From positions 76,632-140,631 of the forward strand of contig CAWELM010000018.1 in assembly GCA_963809815.1 (NCBI GenBank): a stretch of 64,000 nt of DNA, read 5' to 3'. Below, one piece after another: positions 50,084 to 62,183 of the stretch (positions are counted from its first letter, which is position 1; the number at the start of each line of letters is the position of its first letter). A program made the translations under genes and the position numbers. Under the pieces are notes generated by a model. The model did no database searches, had not been told where the DNA came from, and saw only the letters and a program-made list of their open reading frames with translations. Origin of the DNA: CAVVJA01 sp963809815 (GTDB lineage Bacteria; Actinomycetota; Actinomycetes; Mycobacteriales; Jatrophihabitantaceae).

Positions 50084-50971
50084 CTAACCGGCCGAGGCGA
50101 AGACAAGTACCGGTCGCGCCTTTTCCGCCGTTTCCTCCAACAACGCGATGACGGAACCGTCCGGGATAAGGCACGCGGCGTACGTGCCGCTTTGACCGAT
50201 CGGCGGTATCGAGCGCCCGAAGGCCAGCTCCCGTGCCTCTCCAGTGCTCACGGAACGCACTGGCATGGCGGCCCGCACCGCGTCCGGGAGCGACAGCGTC
50301 ACCGGGTCGGCCCGCTGGGCGAGCTCGTCGAGGGTGGCGGCCTGCTCTATCCGGAATGGTCCGACGCGGGTCCGGCGCAGCACGGTAAGGTGACCGCCCA
50401 CGCCCAGCCGGGCGCCCAGGTCACGGGCCAACGCTCGGACATACGTGCCCGATGAGCACTCGACGATTACGTCGACGTCGAGCAGGTCGCCCGTGACCGG
50501 GCGAATTGCGGTCGGCTCGAGCCGCGACACCTGCACCGGCCGAGGGGCGAGCACCACGTCTTCGCCCGCCCGGACCCGGGCGTATGACCGCTTCCCCATG
50601 ATCTTGATCGCCGACACCGCCGATGGCACTTGCTCGAGTTCACCGATGAGGGCGGCGGTCGCGGCCATGAGCCGCTCCGTCGTCACAGCGGACGCCGGCG
50701 CGCTCGCGATCAGCTCGCCCTCGGCGTCGTCGGTGCTCGTCGCTTGACCTAGCCGGATGGTCGCGGTGTAGCCCTTGTCGGCGAGTGCGAGGTATCGCAG
50801 CAGCCGGGTGGCTTTCTCGACGCCGACCACGAGAACGCCGGTCGCCATCGGGTCGAGTGTGCCGGCGTGGCCGACCCGGCGGGTGTGCGCGAGGCGTCGG
50901 AGGCGGGCCACGACATCGTGCGACGTCCACCCTGCGGGCTTGTCGACGACAATCAGGCCGGACGTCGTCAC
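50084..50971 (-). CDS. truB: tRNA pseudouridine(55) synthase TruB
   Basis: 295 residues from GTG 50971, which overlaps the MATE gene stop (GTGA). SGLIVVDKPAGWTSHDVVARLRRL, then VGHAGTLDPMATGVLVVGV with the catalytic Asp, and YTATIRLGQATSTDDAEGE. The C-terminal part ends with a PUA-like actinobacterial extension (RAAMPVRSVSTGEARELAFGRSIPP). Confidence 0.96.
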   Translation of the reverse strand: MTTSGLIVVDKPAGWTSHDVVARLRRLAHTRRVGHAGTLDPMATGVLVVGVEKATRLLRYLALADKGYTATIRLGQATSTDDAEGELIASAPASAVTTERLMAATAALIGELEQVPSAVSAIKIMGKRSYARVRAGEDVVLAPRPVQVSRLEPTAIRPVTGDLLDVDVIVECSSGTYVRALARDLGARLGVGGHLTVLRRTRVGPFRIEQAATLDELAQRADPVTLSLPDAVRAAMPVRSVSTGEARELAFGRSIPPIGQSGTYAACLIPDGSVIALLEETAEKARPVLVFASAG

Positions 50972-52278
50972 CGCTGCTCGCCCAACACCAGCCAGCGACC
51001 ACCGCGGGTTCGCAGCACCATGCCGACGAGCCGGACGACAATGAAGGCGGTCAGGCCGGCCCAGACACCACCGATGCCCCACCCGAAGTGCAAGGCCGCG
51101 AGATTGAGTGGCGCGAACGCGCCGACCGCGGCGATCACGGTGATCGTTCGCATGAATGCCACGTCGCCCGCCCCGATGAGTACCCCGTCCAATGCGAACA
51201 CGATCCCGGCGGCAGGCTGCATGCCGACGAACCACGGCCACAGAAGATGCGCCTGATGCCGGACCGCGTGCGAGGAGGTGAACAGCGCCGGGATCGCGAA
51301 CCAGCCCGCGGCGAGGATGGCCGCGAAACCCATCCCGGCCCAGAGGCCATACCCGGCGACGCGCCAGGCAAAGCTTCGAGCGAGGGTTGGATCAGCCCCA
51401 CCCAGCGCCGCCCCGACGAGCGATTGCGCCGCAATCGCGAGGGAGTCCAGCAGCAGCGCAGTGAATTCCCACAGCTGCATGCCGATCTGGTGCGCGGCGA
51501 TCTGTGCCGCCCCCATGCGGGCGGCGACGGCTGCAGCCGTCAGGAACGCGACTTGAAACGCCGCCGAGCGCACTATCAGATCGCGGCCGACAACCAGCTG
51601 GCCGCGCATGATCGTCCAGTCGGCGCGACCGATGGCCCGGCGTTGGCACAGGACCCGCAGAAACAGCGCGCCACCAACGACCTGCGCGGCCACGTTGGCA
51701 ATGGCTGAGCCCTCGAGTCCGAAACCGAGCGGATAAACGAGGATGGGCGACACCGCCGCTGACAACGCGTTCGCGACCAGCACGATGCGGATCGGCGACC
51801 GTGTCTCCTGAATTCCCCGCATCCACCCGTTGCCCGCGAGAACCAGGAGCACGCCGGGCATGCCCAGCACGGCAATCCGGAACCACGACTCGGCGGCCTG
51901 CTGCACGGCTCCGGTCCCGCCGCTGAGCACGGCAGTCAGCGGATGAGCGAAGACCTCGCCGAAGACGATCATCAGCAGGCCGATGGCAATGCCCAGCCAC
52001 GAAGCCTGCATCCCCTCCGCAACCGCGGCGTCCGTCCGCCCCGCCCCGTACCAGCGCGCGGCCCGACCGGTCGTGCCGTACTCCACGAAGCTGCCGACCA
52101 CGAGCAGGAGCGCCATGAGCGCTGACGCGACGCCTAATCCGGCGAGCGGCACCGAACCGAGATGGCCGACGACCGCAGTGTCGACGAGTAGGTAAAGGGG
52201 TTCCGCGGCGAGTACGACGAACGCCGACGCGGCGAGGCTGAGTAGTCGCCGGGTCGACACCCTGTCGGTCGCGGTCAC
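50968..52278 (-). CDS. dinF: MATE family efflux transporter (DinF-like)
   Basis: 436 residues from GTG 52278, twelve predicted membrane helices. LLSLAASAFVVLAAEPLYLLVDTAVVGHLGSVPLAGLGVASALMALLL is the typical DinF/MATE N-terminus; the second repeat begins around IVRSAAFQVAFLTAAAVAARMGAAQIAAHQIGMQLWEF. Actinobacterial DinF (Rv2836c) occupies the same place between rbfA and truB. Likely cation-coupled export of small molecules; no substrate assigned. Confidence 0.92.
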   Translation of the reverse strand: MTATDRVSTRRLLSLAASAFVVLAAEPLYLLVDTAVVGHLGSVPLAGLGVASALMALLLVVGSFVEYGTTGRAARWYGAGRTDAAVAEGMQASWLGIAIGLLMIVFGEVFAHPLTAVLSGGTGAVQQAAESWFRIAVLGMPGVLLVLAGNGWMRGIQETRSPIRIVLVANALSAAVSPILVYPLGFGLEGSAIANVAAQVVGGALFLRVLCQRRAIGRADWTIMRGQLVVGRDLIVRSAAFQVAFLTAAAVAARMGAAQIAAHQIGMQLWEFTALLLDSLAIAAQSLVGAALGGADPTLARSFAWRVAGYGLWAGMGFAAILAAGWFAIPALFTSSHAVRHQAHLLWPWFVGMQPAAGIVFALDGVLIGAGDVAFMRTITVIAAVGAFAPLNLAALHFGWGIGGVWAGLTAFIVVRLVGMVLRTRGGRWLVLGEQR

Positions 52279-52784
52279 CGACTCCGGCTCACGCCGTGAT
52301 ACATGATCAGCAGGTCGACCAAGCCCTCGCTCGGGTGTCGGAATCCGCGCGGAATGACGCCCACAGTCGCGAAGCCGACGTCGTGATACAGCTTGATCGC
52401 GCTGCGGTTCGTCGCGGCTACGGCGTTGAATTGCAGTCCTTCGTAGCCAAGATCTGCGGTGCGGTCGAGGGAGTGCTCCACCATCGCCCGGCCTACCCCG
52501 CGACCACGAGCCGTCGGCGCCACCATGTATGAGGCATTCGCGATGTGCGAGCCCGGACCCCCGTGGTTCGGGCCGAGGTGATAGGTGCCGAGCAGCACGC
52601 CGTCGTCGGACCCCGCCACCCAGGTCTCCTCCGGTTCGGGGCCGAACCACATTCGTTCGCCTTCGTCGAAGCTGGTGTCCGGGTCGTGGGCGAAGGTGTC
52701 CCCCGCGGCAACGATCTCGTGCCACACCGGCCAGATCGTTGCCCAGTCAGCCCGGCCGGCGCGGCGGATGCGCAGCTCAGCCAT
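52275..52784 (-). CDS. GNAT family N-acetyltransferase
   Basis: 169 residues from ATG 52784: LRIRRAGRADWATIWPVWHEIVAAGDTFAHDPDTSFDEGERMWFGPEPEETWVAG, core ASYMVAPTARGRGVGRAMVEHSLDRTADLGYEGLQFNAVAATNRSAIKLYHDVGFATVGVIPRGF. Starts inside the end of rbfA and overlaps the MATE start; embedded in the ribosome-biogenesis operon but of unknown substrate. Confidence 0.9.
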   Translation of the reverse strand: MAELRIRRAGRADWATIWPVWHEIVAAGDTFAHDPDTSFDEGERMWFGPEPEETWVAGSDDGVLLGTYHLGPNHGGPGSHIANASYMVAPTARGRGVGRAMVEHSLDRTADLGYEGLQFNAVAATNRSAIKLYHDVGFATVGVIPRGFRHPSEGLVDLLIMYHGVSRSR

Positions 52785-53217
52785 CGACCTCGTCGACGTC
52801 CCGGGGCTTGCGGTACGGGTCCGGATCCCCTGCCGGCCGGGCGCCCGCCCGCGCCTGCTCCACGCGGGCATCGTGCGCGGCCGCCACGGCAAGGAGTTCA
52901 TCGATGTGTTGGGCGTCGTCGGGCAGTGAATCGAGGACGAAGGTCAGTGTCGGCGTGAACCGGACACCGGTCTGTCGCCCGACTTCGCTGCGCAATATGC
53001 CCTTGGCCGACTCGAGCGCCACCCCGCTCGCCGTCCGGTCCTCGTCGCCGCCGAGAACGGTGTAGAAGATCGTCGCATCGTGCAGATCCCCGGTTATCCG
53101 AACGTCGGTAATCGTGACCATGCCGAGCCGTGGGTCCTTGACCTGCATTTCCAGCATCGAGGCCACGATCTGCTTGATCCGCCGGGACAGTTTGCGGGCC
53201 CGCCCCGTGTCGGCCAT
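52777..53217 (-). CDS. rbfA: 30S ribosome-binding factor A
   Basis: 146 residues from ATG 53217. KH-like RbfA: RKLSRRIKQIVASMLEMQVKDPRLGMVTITDVRITGDLHDATIFYTVLG and ESAKGILRSEVGRQTGVRFTPTLTFVLDSLPDDAQHIDELL. Assists late 16S maturation; the polar C-terminal tail is common in actinobacteria. Confidence 0.95.
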   Translation of the reverse strand: MADTGRARKLSRRIKQIVASMLEMQVKDPRLGMVTITDVRITGDLHDATIFYTVLGGDEDRTASGVALESAKGILRSEVGRQTGVRFTPTLTFVLDSLPDDAQHIDELLAVAAAHDARVEQARAGARPAGDPDPYRKPRDVDEVDG

Positions 53218-53260
53218 CGCACTCTCCTCCCTCTGTTGGTCTGGCTCTTGGCGCAAGCGC

Positions 53261-53560
53261 TCAGTCGAGATCGTCGTCATCGAACACCCAGCGACGCGCG
53301 ACGAGCACTTCGACGTCCGGCCGAGCGGCGACGAGACGTTCACACTGCTCGAGCACCTCGACCACGTGCTGGTGGGTCGACGCGACGGTCGCGACGCCGA
53401 TCTCGGTCCGGCGGTGCAGGTCGGCATGCCCGGTTTCCGCGGCCGCGACCGAGAAGCGCCGTCGCAAGTCGGCGACAATCGGCCGGACGACGGAGCGCTT
53501 CTCCTTCAGCGAGCGCACGTCGCCGAGCCGCAGATCGACCACCAGGGTCCCGACCACCAC
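53261..53560 (-). CDS. DUF503 family protein
   Basis: 99 residues: VVGTLVVDLRLGDVRSLKEKRSVVRPIVADLRRRFSVAAAETGHADLHRRTEIGVATVASTHQHVVEVLEQCERLV is the DUF503 (YlxP-like) signature. Always found between infB and rbfA in many Gram-positives; thought to act in ribosome biogenesis. Function not proved. Confidence 0.93.
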   Translation of the reverse strand: MVVGTLVVDLRLGDVRSLKEKRSVVRPIVADLRRRFSVAAAETGHADLHRRTEIGVATVASTHQHVVEVLEQCERLVAARPDVEVLVARRWVFDDDDLD

Positions 53561-53623
53561 GCGTCACGCCTCCTCGCCCGGGCCGGATGCCTCGCTGGCC
53601 CGGGTCGACAGTCCACCCTCCGG

Positions 53624-56380
<2,757 letters not shown>

Positions 56381-56475
56381 TGGACTCCTTAGAGCGAAAC
56401 CGGCGGCTTCCCGCGCGGTCCCGTTAGTCGGGGGACGTGCTCATCGCTGGCGCTTCATCGAGTGCCCATTGCCAT

Positions 56476-56892
56476 TCACTGCTCCCTACGGATGCCCGGA
56501 CGGGGGTGTCCGCCCGATGCGGTAGTACTGCCCGAGCCGCTGGACACGTACTCGCGCACGGCCGTCAGATCGAGCGGCCCCGAGACGCGAAGTGCCCGGG
56601 CGAACGATCGTCTCCGTTCCGCGAGTGCCATACAACCGGGATCGCGATGCAGCGAGGCACCGCGACCGGGCGCACGACGCCGAGGATCCGGCACGACCTG
56701 TACTGGGCCCGCATCGACATCGGTCGATCCGGCGTCAGTACCGGTCGTGCCCGAGGCCACGACTACGCGAAGCAACTCGGTGGCCGCCGCCCGCTGACGG
56801 CAACCGATACACGTTCGCACCGGACCCGGCGACACCGGACCCGGTCCAAGCGCAGCATCAGATGCCGTCGTCGGCCGGACGACCAAGCTCAC
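56476..56892 (-). CDS. ylxR: YlxR family protein
   Basis: 138 residues from GTG 56892, one base after the nusA stop; GTG 56835 (119 residues, starting just before VRTCIGC) is an alternative. Core: VRTCIGCRQRAAATELLRVVV with the two conserved Cys, GRGASLHRDPGCMALAERRRSFARALRVSGPLD. DUF448/YlxR binds RNA and sits between nusA and infB in most bacteria, as here. Confidence 0.92.
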   Translation of the reverse strand: MSLVVRPTTASDAALGPGPVSPGPVRTCIGCRQRAAATELLRVVVASGTTGTDAGSTDVDAGPVQVVPDPRRRAPGRGASLHRDPGCMALAERRRSFARALRVSGPLDLTAVREYVSSGSGSTTASGGHPRPGIRREQ

Positions 56893-56893
56893 T

Positions 56894-57952
56894 CTACTCC
56901 TCAGCCTCGGCCGCTCGGGGCTCCGTGTCCGATGTGTCGATCCGGCTGGCCGAGGGGGCCGGGCTCGTTGCCTCGGCATCGCTGTGAATATCGATGCGCC
57001 AGCCGGTCAGCCGGGCCGCGAGTCGGGCGTTTTGTCCCTCTCGCCCGATGGCGAGGGACAGCTGGAAATCGGGCACGACGACGCGGACGGCCTGGCTAGC
57101 CAGATCGACAATCTGCGCGGAGACCGTGTTCGCGGGCGAGAGCGCGTTGCCGACGTACGTGGCCGGATCCTCGGCCCAGTCGATGATGTCGATCTTCTCT
57201 CCGTGCAGTTCGGCCACGACGTTGCGGACCCGTTGGCCCATGGGCCCTATGCACGCCCCCTTGGCGTTGAGTCCAGGCACCGAGCTCCGCACCGCGATCT
57301 TGCTCCGATGGCCGGCTTCGCGCGCCACGCCGACGATCTCGACGCTGCCGTCAGCGATCTCCGGAACCTCCAGCGCGAACAGCTTCTTGACCAGGTTGGG
57401 ATGAGTGCGGCTGACCGTGACCTGCGGTCCCCGCAGTCCCCGCGTCACCCCGACGACGTAGCACTTGAGGCGCGTGCCGTGCGGGTACTCCTCACCCGGC
57501 ACTTGCTCGGACGGCGGCAGGATCGCCTCGATCTTGCCGATGTCGACCAGGACCAACCCGCGCTGGGCCGCCTGGGCGTCCGCTTGCACAACGCCGGTCA
57601 CGATGTCGCCTTCCCGACCCGAGTACTCGCCGTAGGTGAGATCGTGCTCAGCGTCTCGCAACCGCTGCAGGATGACCTGTCGGGCGGTCGTGGCCGCAAC
57701 TCGTCCGAAGTCCGTCGGGGTGTCGTCGAACTCCTCGATCAGGCCACCGTCCGCGTCCAGTTCCTGCGCCCAGACGACGACCTCGCCGGTTTTGCGGTCG
57801 ATCACCACCCGCGCATGTGGCATGGAATGCGCAGTGTGCTTGTAGGCGCTGAGTAGTGCCGTCTCCAACGCGTCGATGATCGTGTCGAACGCGATTTCTT
57901 TCTCCCGCTCGATGCTGCGCAAGGCAGCGATGTCAACGTGGACCACGCTCAT
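56894..57952 (-). CDS. nusA: Transcription termination/antitermination factor NusA
   Basis: 352 residues from ATG 57952, which overlaps rimP as ATGA. N-terminal NusA domain IAALRSIEREKEIAFDTIIDALETALLSAYKHTAHS, S1 domain (REGDIVTGVVQADAQAAQRGLVLVDIG), KH1 and KH2 (GAKGACIGPMGQRVRNVVAEL... SLAIGREGQNARLAARLTGWRIDI). Lacks the C-terminal acidic repeats of E. coli NusA, as usual for Gram-positives. Confidence 0.96.
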   Translation of the reverse strand: MSVVHVDIAALRSIEREKEIAFDTIIDALETALLSAYKHTAHSMPHARVVIDRKTGEVVVWAQELDADGGLIEEFDDTPTDFGRVAATTARQVILQRLRDAEHDLTYGEYSGREGDIVTGVVQADAQAAQRGLVLVDIGKIEAILPPSEQVPGEEYPHGTRLKCYVVGVTRGLRGPQVTVSRTHPNLVKKLFALEVPEIADGSVEIVGVAREAGHRSKIAVRSSVPGLNAKGACIGPMGQRVRNVVAELHGEKIDIIDWAEDPATYVGNALSPANTVSAQIVDLASQAVRVVVPDFQLSLAIGREGQNARLAARLTGWRIDIHSDAEATSPAPSASRIDTSDTEPRAAEAEE

Positions 57953-58446
57953 CCCTCCGCCATGTCGTCGTCGAACGCGGCCTTCCGGTTGAACTCCACC
58001 TGGACAGCACCCGGGCCGAGCTCGTGCCAACCGATAGTGCGGGTGCCGTCATGGGACTGGAGTTCGATGCCTGCGTCGCTGGTGGACCGGACGCGCCCTT
58101 CGATGCCGTTCACGGCAATCAGTCGGCCGACGGCGCGGGCCCAGTGCCGACGTTCGGTGAGTGGCCGATCCACTCCAGGTGAGGTGACTTCGAGAACATA
58201 CGGACCGGCAAACGGGTCGTTTGCCGGGTTGTCCATCGTCGAGGAGATCGCCCGACTGACCTCCGCGATGCCGTCCAGATCCACGCCCCCGTCGCGGTCT
58301 ATCACAACCCGCACGACACTGCGGCGTCCGACCACCTGGACCGACACATCCTCCAGGTCGTGTCCGGACGCGGCGATGACCGGAGTCAGTAGCGCGAGCA
58401 GACGGTTGCGCTGCTCCGCTGTGGATCGACCTGCCTGCGCGGGCAT
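57949..58446 (-). CDS. rimP: Ribosome maturation factor RimP
   Basis: 165 residues: HDLEDVSVQVVGRRSVVRVVIDRDGGVDLDGIAEVSRAISSTMDNPANDPFAGPYVLEVTSPGVDRPLTERRHWARAVGRLI is characteristic. First gene of rimP-nusA-ylxR-infB; a good AGGAGGA ribosome-binding site precedes the ATG. Confidence 0.96.
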   Translation of the reverse strand: MPAQAGRSTAEQRNRLLALLTPVIAASGHDLEDVSVQVVGRRSVVRVVIDRDGGVDLDGIAEVSRAISSTMDNPANDPFAGPYVLEVTSPGVDRPLTERRHWARAVGRLIAVNGIEGRVRSTSDAGIELQSHDGTRTIGWHELGPGAVQVEFNRKAAFDDDMAEG

Positions 58447-58657
58447 CGGGCAATCCTCCTGGCATGTGAAGTTGTGCCGATTGCTCGCGCTGCGCAGCTA
58501 CGGTCCAGGTCGACCTCGCGCCGTGCGGCAACCTCGATAGCGAGCTTAGCTACTCTGCGACACTTAGACCCTGCGCCAATTGGGACGCCGTAGCCGACTG
58601 GCGTGGGAAGCCGCGCCGCAGGCAGGCAGTTCCTCGAGACGGAGGCTCCTGATCGTC

Positions 58658-59158
58658 GTGACCTATTCCGAGCCTCGCCGGTTGATGTCCCGCCGGGCGT
58701 GGCTCGGCTCGGCCGGCGTGGTCGCCGCCGCGGCGTCAGCTGGCGCGCTCGTGGCGCTTGTCCGCCCGGACCCGGTCAGCGGACATCCTCCCGGGGCGCC
58801 GGACTGGCTACCGGCCACGCTCGCCCGAGAGCAGCAGCTTCTGCATGGCCTCGACGCCGCCGTACGCGCCGACCCGACGCTCGGTGTCCGGCTGGCACCA
58901 CTCCGCGCCGACCACGCAGCCCACCTGCAAGTGCTGCAGGTCCTATCCAGTCGTTATGGATCGACCCCAGCGACAGCGGGCGGACCGAGCGCCCCCGCGT
59001 CGACGCCGATACCTACGAGCGTGGCCCGCGTGCGCCAGGCCGAGCTTGCGGCCTCGCGGGCGACAGCCGCAGCCGCGCTCACCGCGGCCGGGGGTGACGC
59101 CGGCCTGCTGGCAAGCATCGCGGCCTGCGAGGCCACCCACGCCGCGGTGCTCACATGA
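58658..59158 (+). CDS. Tat-exported Ala-rich protein, unknown, next to DUF4439 gene
   Basis: 166 residues from GTG 58658 (138-157 if a later ATG at 58685 is used). LMSRRAWLGSAGVVAAAASAGALVALV is a twin-arginine-type signal (SRRAWLG). The exported part is Ala-rich and helical (DWLPATLAREQQLLHGLDAAVRADPTLGVRLAPLRADHAAHLQVLQVL ... ASIAACEATHAAVLT), compatible with a ferritin-like four-helix bundle. Overlaps the DUF4439 start as ATGA; probably functional partners outside the membrane. Confidence 0.75.
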   Translation: MTYSEPRRLMSRRAWLGSAGVVAAAASAGALVALVRPDPVSGHPPGAPDWLPATLAREQQLLHGLDAAVRADPTLGVRLAPLRADHAAHLQVLQVLSSRYGSTPATAGGPSAPASTPIPTSVARVRQAELAASRATAAAALTAAGGDAGLLASIAACEATHAAVLT

Positions 59159-59610
59159 CCTCACCGACCCAGACACTCAACGCCGCCGCACAAGCGGCCC
59201 TCGGGACGGAGTACGCGGCGGTGTTCTACTACGGCGCACTCGGTCCGCAGCTGACCGACGCCGGCCAGATCGCCGTCGCCCGAACATTCGAGGAGCAGCA
59301 TCGTGAGCTGCGCGACCGCACCGCGGCCGCCCTCGTGGCCGCCGGGCAATCACCCGCTCCGCCGCAGACCGACTATCCGCTGCCGTTCGCCTTGGCCGGA
59401 TCGGTGGACGCGCAGCGACTGGCCCTCGCCACCGAGACCAGCTGCGCCGCGGCCTGGCGATACCTCGTGACGACCGCGGCATCCGGGCCGGCGCCGTCCG
59501 GGCTGCGCCGGGCGGCAATCGACGCACTGACCGCCAGCGCGATCCGTGCGACCCGCTGGCGGGGCATCCTGCATCCTGCCCAACCGACGGTGCCGTTCCC
59601 TGGGAGTTGA
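59155..59610 (+). CDS. DUF4439 ferritin-like domain protein
   Basis: 151 residues: LNAAAQAALGTEYAAVFYYGALGPQLTDAGQIAVARTFEEQHRELRDRTAAAL with a Glu/His pattern (E-Y..., EEQHRE) of ferritin-like four-helix proteins, and a second helix pair QRLALATETSCAAAWRYLVTTAA. No signal sequence of its own. The family sits beside rimP in mycobacteria. Function unknown. Confidence 0.88.
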   Translation: MTSPTQTLNAAAQAALGTEYAAVFYYGALGPQLTDAGQIAVARTFEEQHRELRDRTAAALVAAGQSPAPPQTDYPLPFALAGSVDAQRLALATETSCAAAWRYLVTTAASGPAPSGLRRAAIDALTASAIRATRWRGILHPAQPTVPFPGS

Positions 59611-59612
59611 CG

Positions 59613-60425
59613 TCAGCGCAGCAGCAGCCGGCCCAGCCGTCTGCCCGCTAGGACAAGCCCCGCGGCACCGAGGACGAGCAGGTATCCCACCGGGACCAGC
59701 AGGCTCACCGAGACCTCTCCGGTCGTCAGGCCACGGACGAGGTGGACGGCCTGGTAGAGCGGGGTGATCTCGACCAGCCACCGGATCGCCTCGGGGTAGG
59801 CACTGAGGGGGTAGAAGGTCCCGGAGAACAAGAACATCGGCACGATGGCCAGCTGCACGAACTCGAAGTCCTGCCACGAGCGCATGAACGTCGTGAGTGC
59901 CATGCCGACCCCGGCGAACCCGAACCCGATCAGCAGCGCCGCTGGCCAGGCGAAGATGGCCCATGGCGAGGAGATGAGACCCATGATCGCCATGACGATG
60001 ATGAACATCGCCGAGTACGCACCGCCGCGTAGCAGCGCCCAGGTCACCTCTCCGCGGGCGACGTCGCGCGGCCCCAGCGGCGTCGCCAGGATGGCGTCGT
60101 AGAGCTTGGCGTATTTCAGTTTGAAGAACACGTTGTAGGTGGAGTCGAATATCGCTCCGTTCATGGCCGACGTGGCGAGCAATGCGGGCGCGATGTAGTC
60201 CGTATACCCGATGAGCTGCCCGTTGGACCCAGTGAATCCAGGCACTAGGCGGGAGACGCCGAGCCCGATGGAGAGCAGGTAGAACACCGGCTCGAGGAAT
60301 CCGGTGAGAAACACCGGCCAGCTGCGCCGGAACACTACGTAGTTGCGCTCGACCAGGCGCCAACCGTTCTCGCCGAGTGGCAACGGGATGATGCGCAACC
60401 CCAACGCCGCCGAGGTCATCGTCAT
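59613..60425 (-). CDS. ABC-2 type transporter permease
   Basis: 270 residues from ATG 60425 (overlapping the next gene as ATGA). Six membrane segments with a DrrB-like layout: VFLTGFLEPVFYLLSIGLGVS, YTDYIAPALLATSAMNGAIFDSTYNVFFKLKYAKLYDAILATPLGPRDVARGE, VGMALTTFMRSWQDFEFVQLAIVPMFLFSGTFYPL. Part of a three-gene exporter with the following permease and ATPase genes. Confidence 0.9.
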   Translation of the reverse strand: MTMTSAALGLRIIPLPLGENGWRLVERNYVVFRRSWPVFLTGFLEPVFYLLSIGLGVSRLVPGFTGSNGQLIGYTDYIAPALLATSAMNGAIFDSTYNVFFKLKYAKLYDAILATPLGPRDVARGEVTWALLRGGAYSAMFIIVMAIMGLISSPWAIFAWPAALLIGFGFAGVGMALTTFMRSWQDFEFVQLAIVPMFLFSGTFYPLSAYPEAIRWLVEITPLYQAVHLVRGLTTGEVSVSLLVPVGYLLVLGAAGLVLAGRRLGRLLLR

Positions 60426-61195
60426 CGCTCCAGCCGGCGACGAAACGCCCGCTCGGCGAGCCACCAGCCCACGACGACCCACAGCAGGAGATAGCCGACG
60501 TGGCCGAGCGCCGCCAGCCCGGTGGCTCGCCCGGTCGTCAGTGCCCGACACAGCTCCACGCCGTGCCACACCGGAGTCAGCCGGGCGAGCCAGGCGATCG
60601 CTGCGGGCAGTTGCGACACCGGGAAGAACGCGCCGGAGAACAAGAACATGGGGATCAGGCCGAGCCGGTAGAGGAGCGCGTACCCGCTGTCGTTCTCCTG
60701 TCGCGCCGAGAAGGCGAAGATGGGCGTGGCAAACGCCAGTCCGACCAGGACCGCGACGGCGACGGCGCCGAGGCCGCCCGCCACCGAATGCACGATGCCG
60801 AAGAGGGCCAGCACAGCCAGCAGCACGGTGCAGGTCGTGGCGAGCCGGAGCACGACGTAGCCGAGGTGGCCGACGAGGACATCGCGCACCCGGAGCGGTG
60901 TGGCGATCATCGCGTCATACACCTTCTGCCAGACGAAGTACGCAAGCACGGGGTAGGTCGATTCGCCGACCGCGGTCTGCATGGCGGTGGTCGCGAGCAG
61001 CCCGGGACCGACGTAGTCGAGATAGCTCAGGCCGCCGAGCGCCGCGGTGGAGCCGGCGTCGTCGACGTAGCGTCCGAGGCCTACTCCGATGGCGGCGAGG
61101 TAGAGCACCGGCAACACGAAGGAGGTGACGACGGTGCCACGCCACACCCGCCGGTACACGGTGGCCCAGTAATCGGCCTGTCGCAGCGCGAGCAT
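60422..61195 (-). CDS. ABC-2 type transporter permease
   Basis: 257 residues, paralogous to its neighbour: SFVLPVLYLAAIGVGLGRYVDD, YLDYVGPGLLATTAMQTAVGESTYPVLAYFVWQKVYDAMIATPLRVRDVLVG, YRLGLIPMFLFSGAFFPVSQLPAAIAWLARLTPVWHGVELCRALTTG. Two different permeases would form a heterodimer. Starts 2 bases after the ATPase gene. Confidence 0.9.
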   Translation of the reverse strand: MLALRQADYWATVYRRVWRGTVVTSFVLPVLYLAAIGVGLGRYVDDAGSTAALGGLSYLDYVGPGLLATTAMQTAVGESTYPVLAYFVWQKVYDAMIATPLRVRDVLVGHLGYVVLRLATTCTVLLAVLALFGIVHSVAGGLGAVAVAVLVGLAFATPIFAFSARQENDSGYALLYRLGLIPMFLFSGAFFPVSQLPAAIAWLARLTPVWHGVELCRALTTGRATGLAALGHVGYLLLWVVVGWWLAERAFRRRLER

Positions 61196-61197
61196 CT

Positions 61198-62136
61198 TTA
61201 GTCGACGAGGCTGCGGCCGGTGAGCCGGAGGAACACGTCCTCCAGGGATGAGCGACGAACGAGAACACTCGTGGGATGCAGCCCACCGCGACTGACCGCC
61301 GCGGCGGCCGCCTCCCCGTCATTGGCGTACAGAAGGAGCCGGTCGGGCAGGACCTCGACCCGGGAGGCCAGATCGCCGACCCGATCCGTCACCGCGCCGG
61401 CCAGGTCGGCGTGGCCGTCATCGGCGAAACGCAGCTCGGTGACCTCTCGCGTCGAGTACTGGGCGATAAGCGCTTGCGGCGATCCTTCCGCGACGATCTT
61501 TCCCCGATCCATGACGACCAGGCGGTCGCACAGCTGCTCGGCTTCGTCCATGTAATGGGTCGTCAGCACGAGGGTCACGCCCTGCTGCTTGAGCCGGAAC
61601 AACCGCTCCCACACCAGATGCCGGGCCTGCGGGTCGAGGCCCGTGGTGGGTTCGTCCAGCAACAGCAGCCGGGGTGAGTTGACCAGAGCGCGGGCAATGG
61701 TCAGCCGCCGCTTCATCCCGCCGGACAACGTCTCGACCTTCGCGTCGGCCCAGTCGGTCAGCGATACGAACGCGAGCAGCTCGTCCGCCCGGGCGCGACA
61801 CTCCGCTCGGCTGAGCCCGAAGAACCGGCCGTATACGACCAGGTTCTCCCGCACCCTAAGCTCCGAGTCGACGGTGTCCTCTTGCGGGCAGACGCCGATG
61901 CGAGCCCGGATCTGTGATCCGTGGGTCACCGGATCTAGACCGAACACCTGCAACTCGCCGCCGGACGGCGGCGACACGGCCCCGATCATGCGCATCGTCG
62001 ACGATTTCCCCGCCCCATTCGGGCCCAGGAAACCGAAGGCTTCGCCGCGTCGGACGTCGACGTCGATACCGCGCACTGCCTCGAAATCGCCGAAGCGCTT
62101 CAGCAATCCGCGCGCCCGGATCAGGGGATCCTGCAT
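61198..62136 (-). CDS. ABC transporter ATP-binding protein (DrrA-like)
   Basis: 312 residues from ATG 62136. Walker A FLGPNGAGKSST, Q-loop CPQEDTVDSELRVRENL, signature LSGGMKRRLTIARAL, Walker B LLLLDEPTTGLDP, switch His TTHYMDEAEQLCDRL, and a C-terminal DrrA-type regulatory extension ending SSLEDVFLRLTGRSL. Drives the two permeases encoded next; likely exports a lipid or drug-like compound. Confidence 0.93.
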   Translation of the reverse strand: MQDPLIRARGLLKRFGDFEAVRGIDVDVRRGEAFGFLGPNGAGKSSTMRMIGAVSPPSGGELQVFGLDPVTHGSQIRARIGVCPQEDTVDSELRVRENLVVYGRFFGLSRAECRARADELLAFVSLTDWADAKVETLSGGMKRRLTIARALVNSPRLLLLDEPTTGLDPQARHLVWERLFRLKQQGVTLVLTTHYMDEAEQLCDRLVVMDRGKIVAEGSPQALIAQYSTREVTELRFADDGHADLAGAVTDRVGDLASRVEVLPDRLLLYANDGEAAAAAVSRGGLHPTSVLVRRSSLEDVFLRLTGRSLVD

Positions 62137-62183
62137 CTCGGTCGGGACGTCGGGTATTCGCTCCGGGCGCGGCCCGCGGCGAT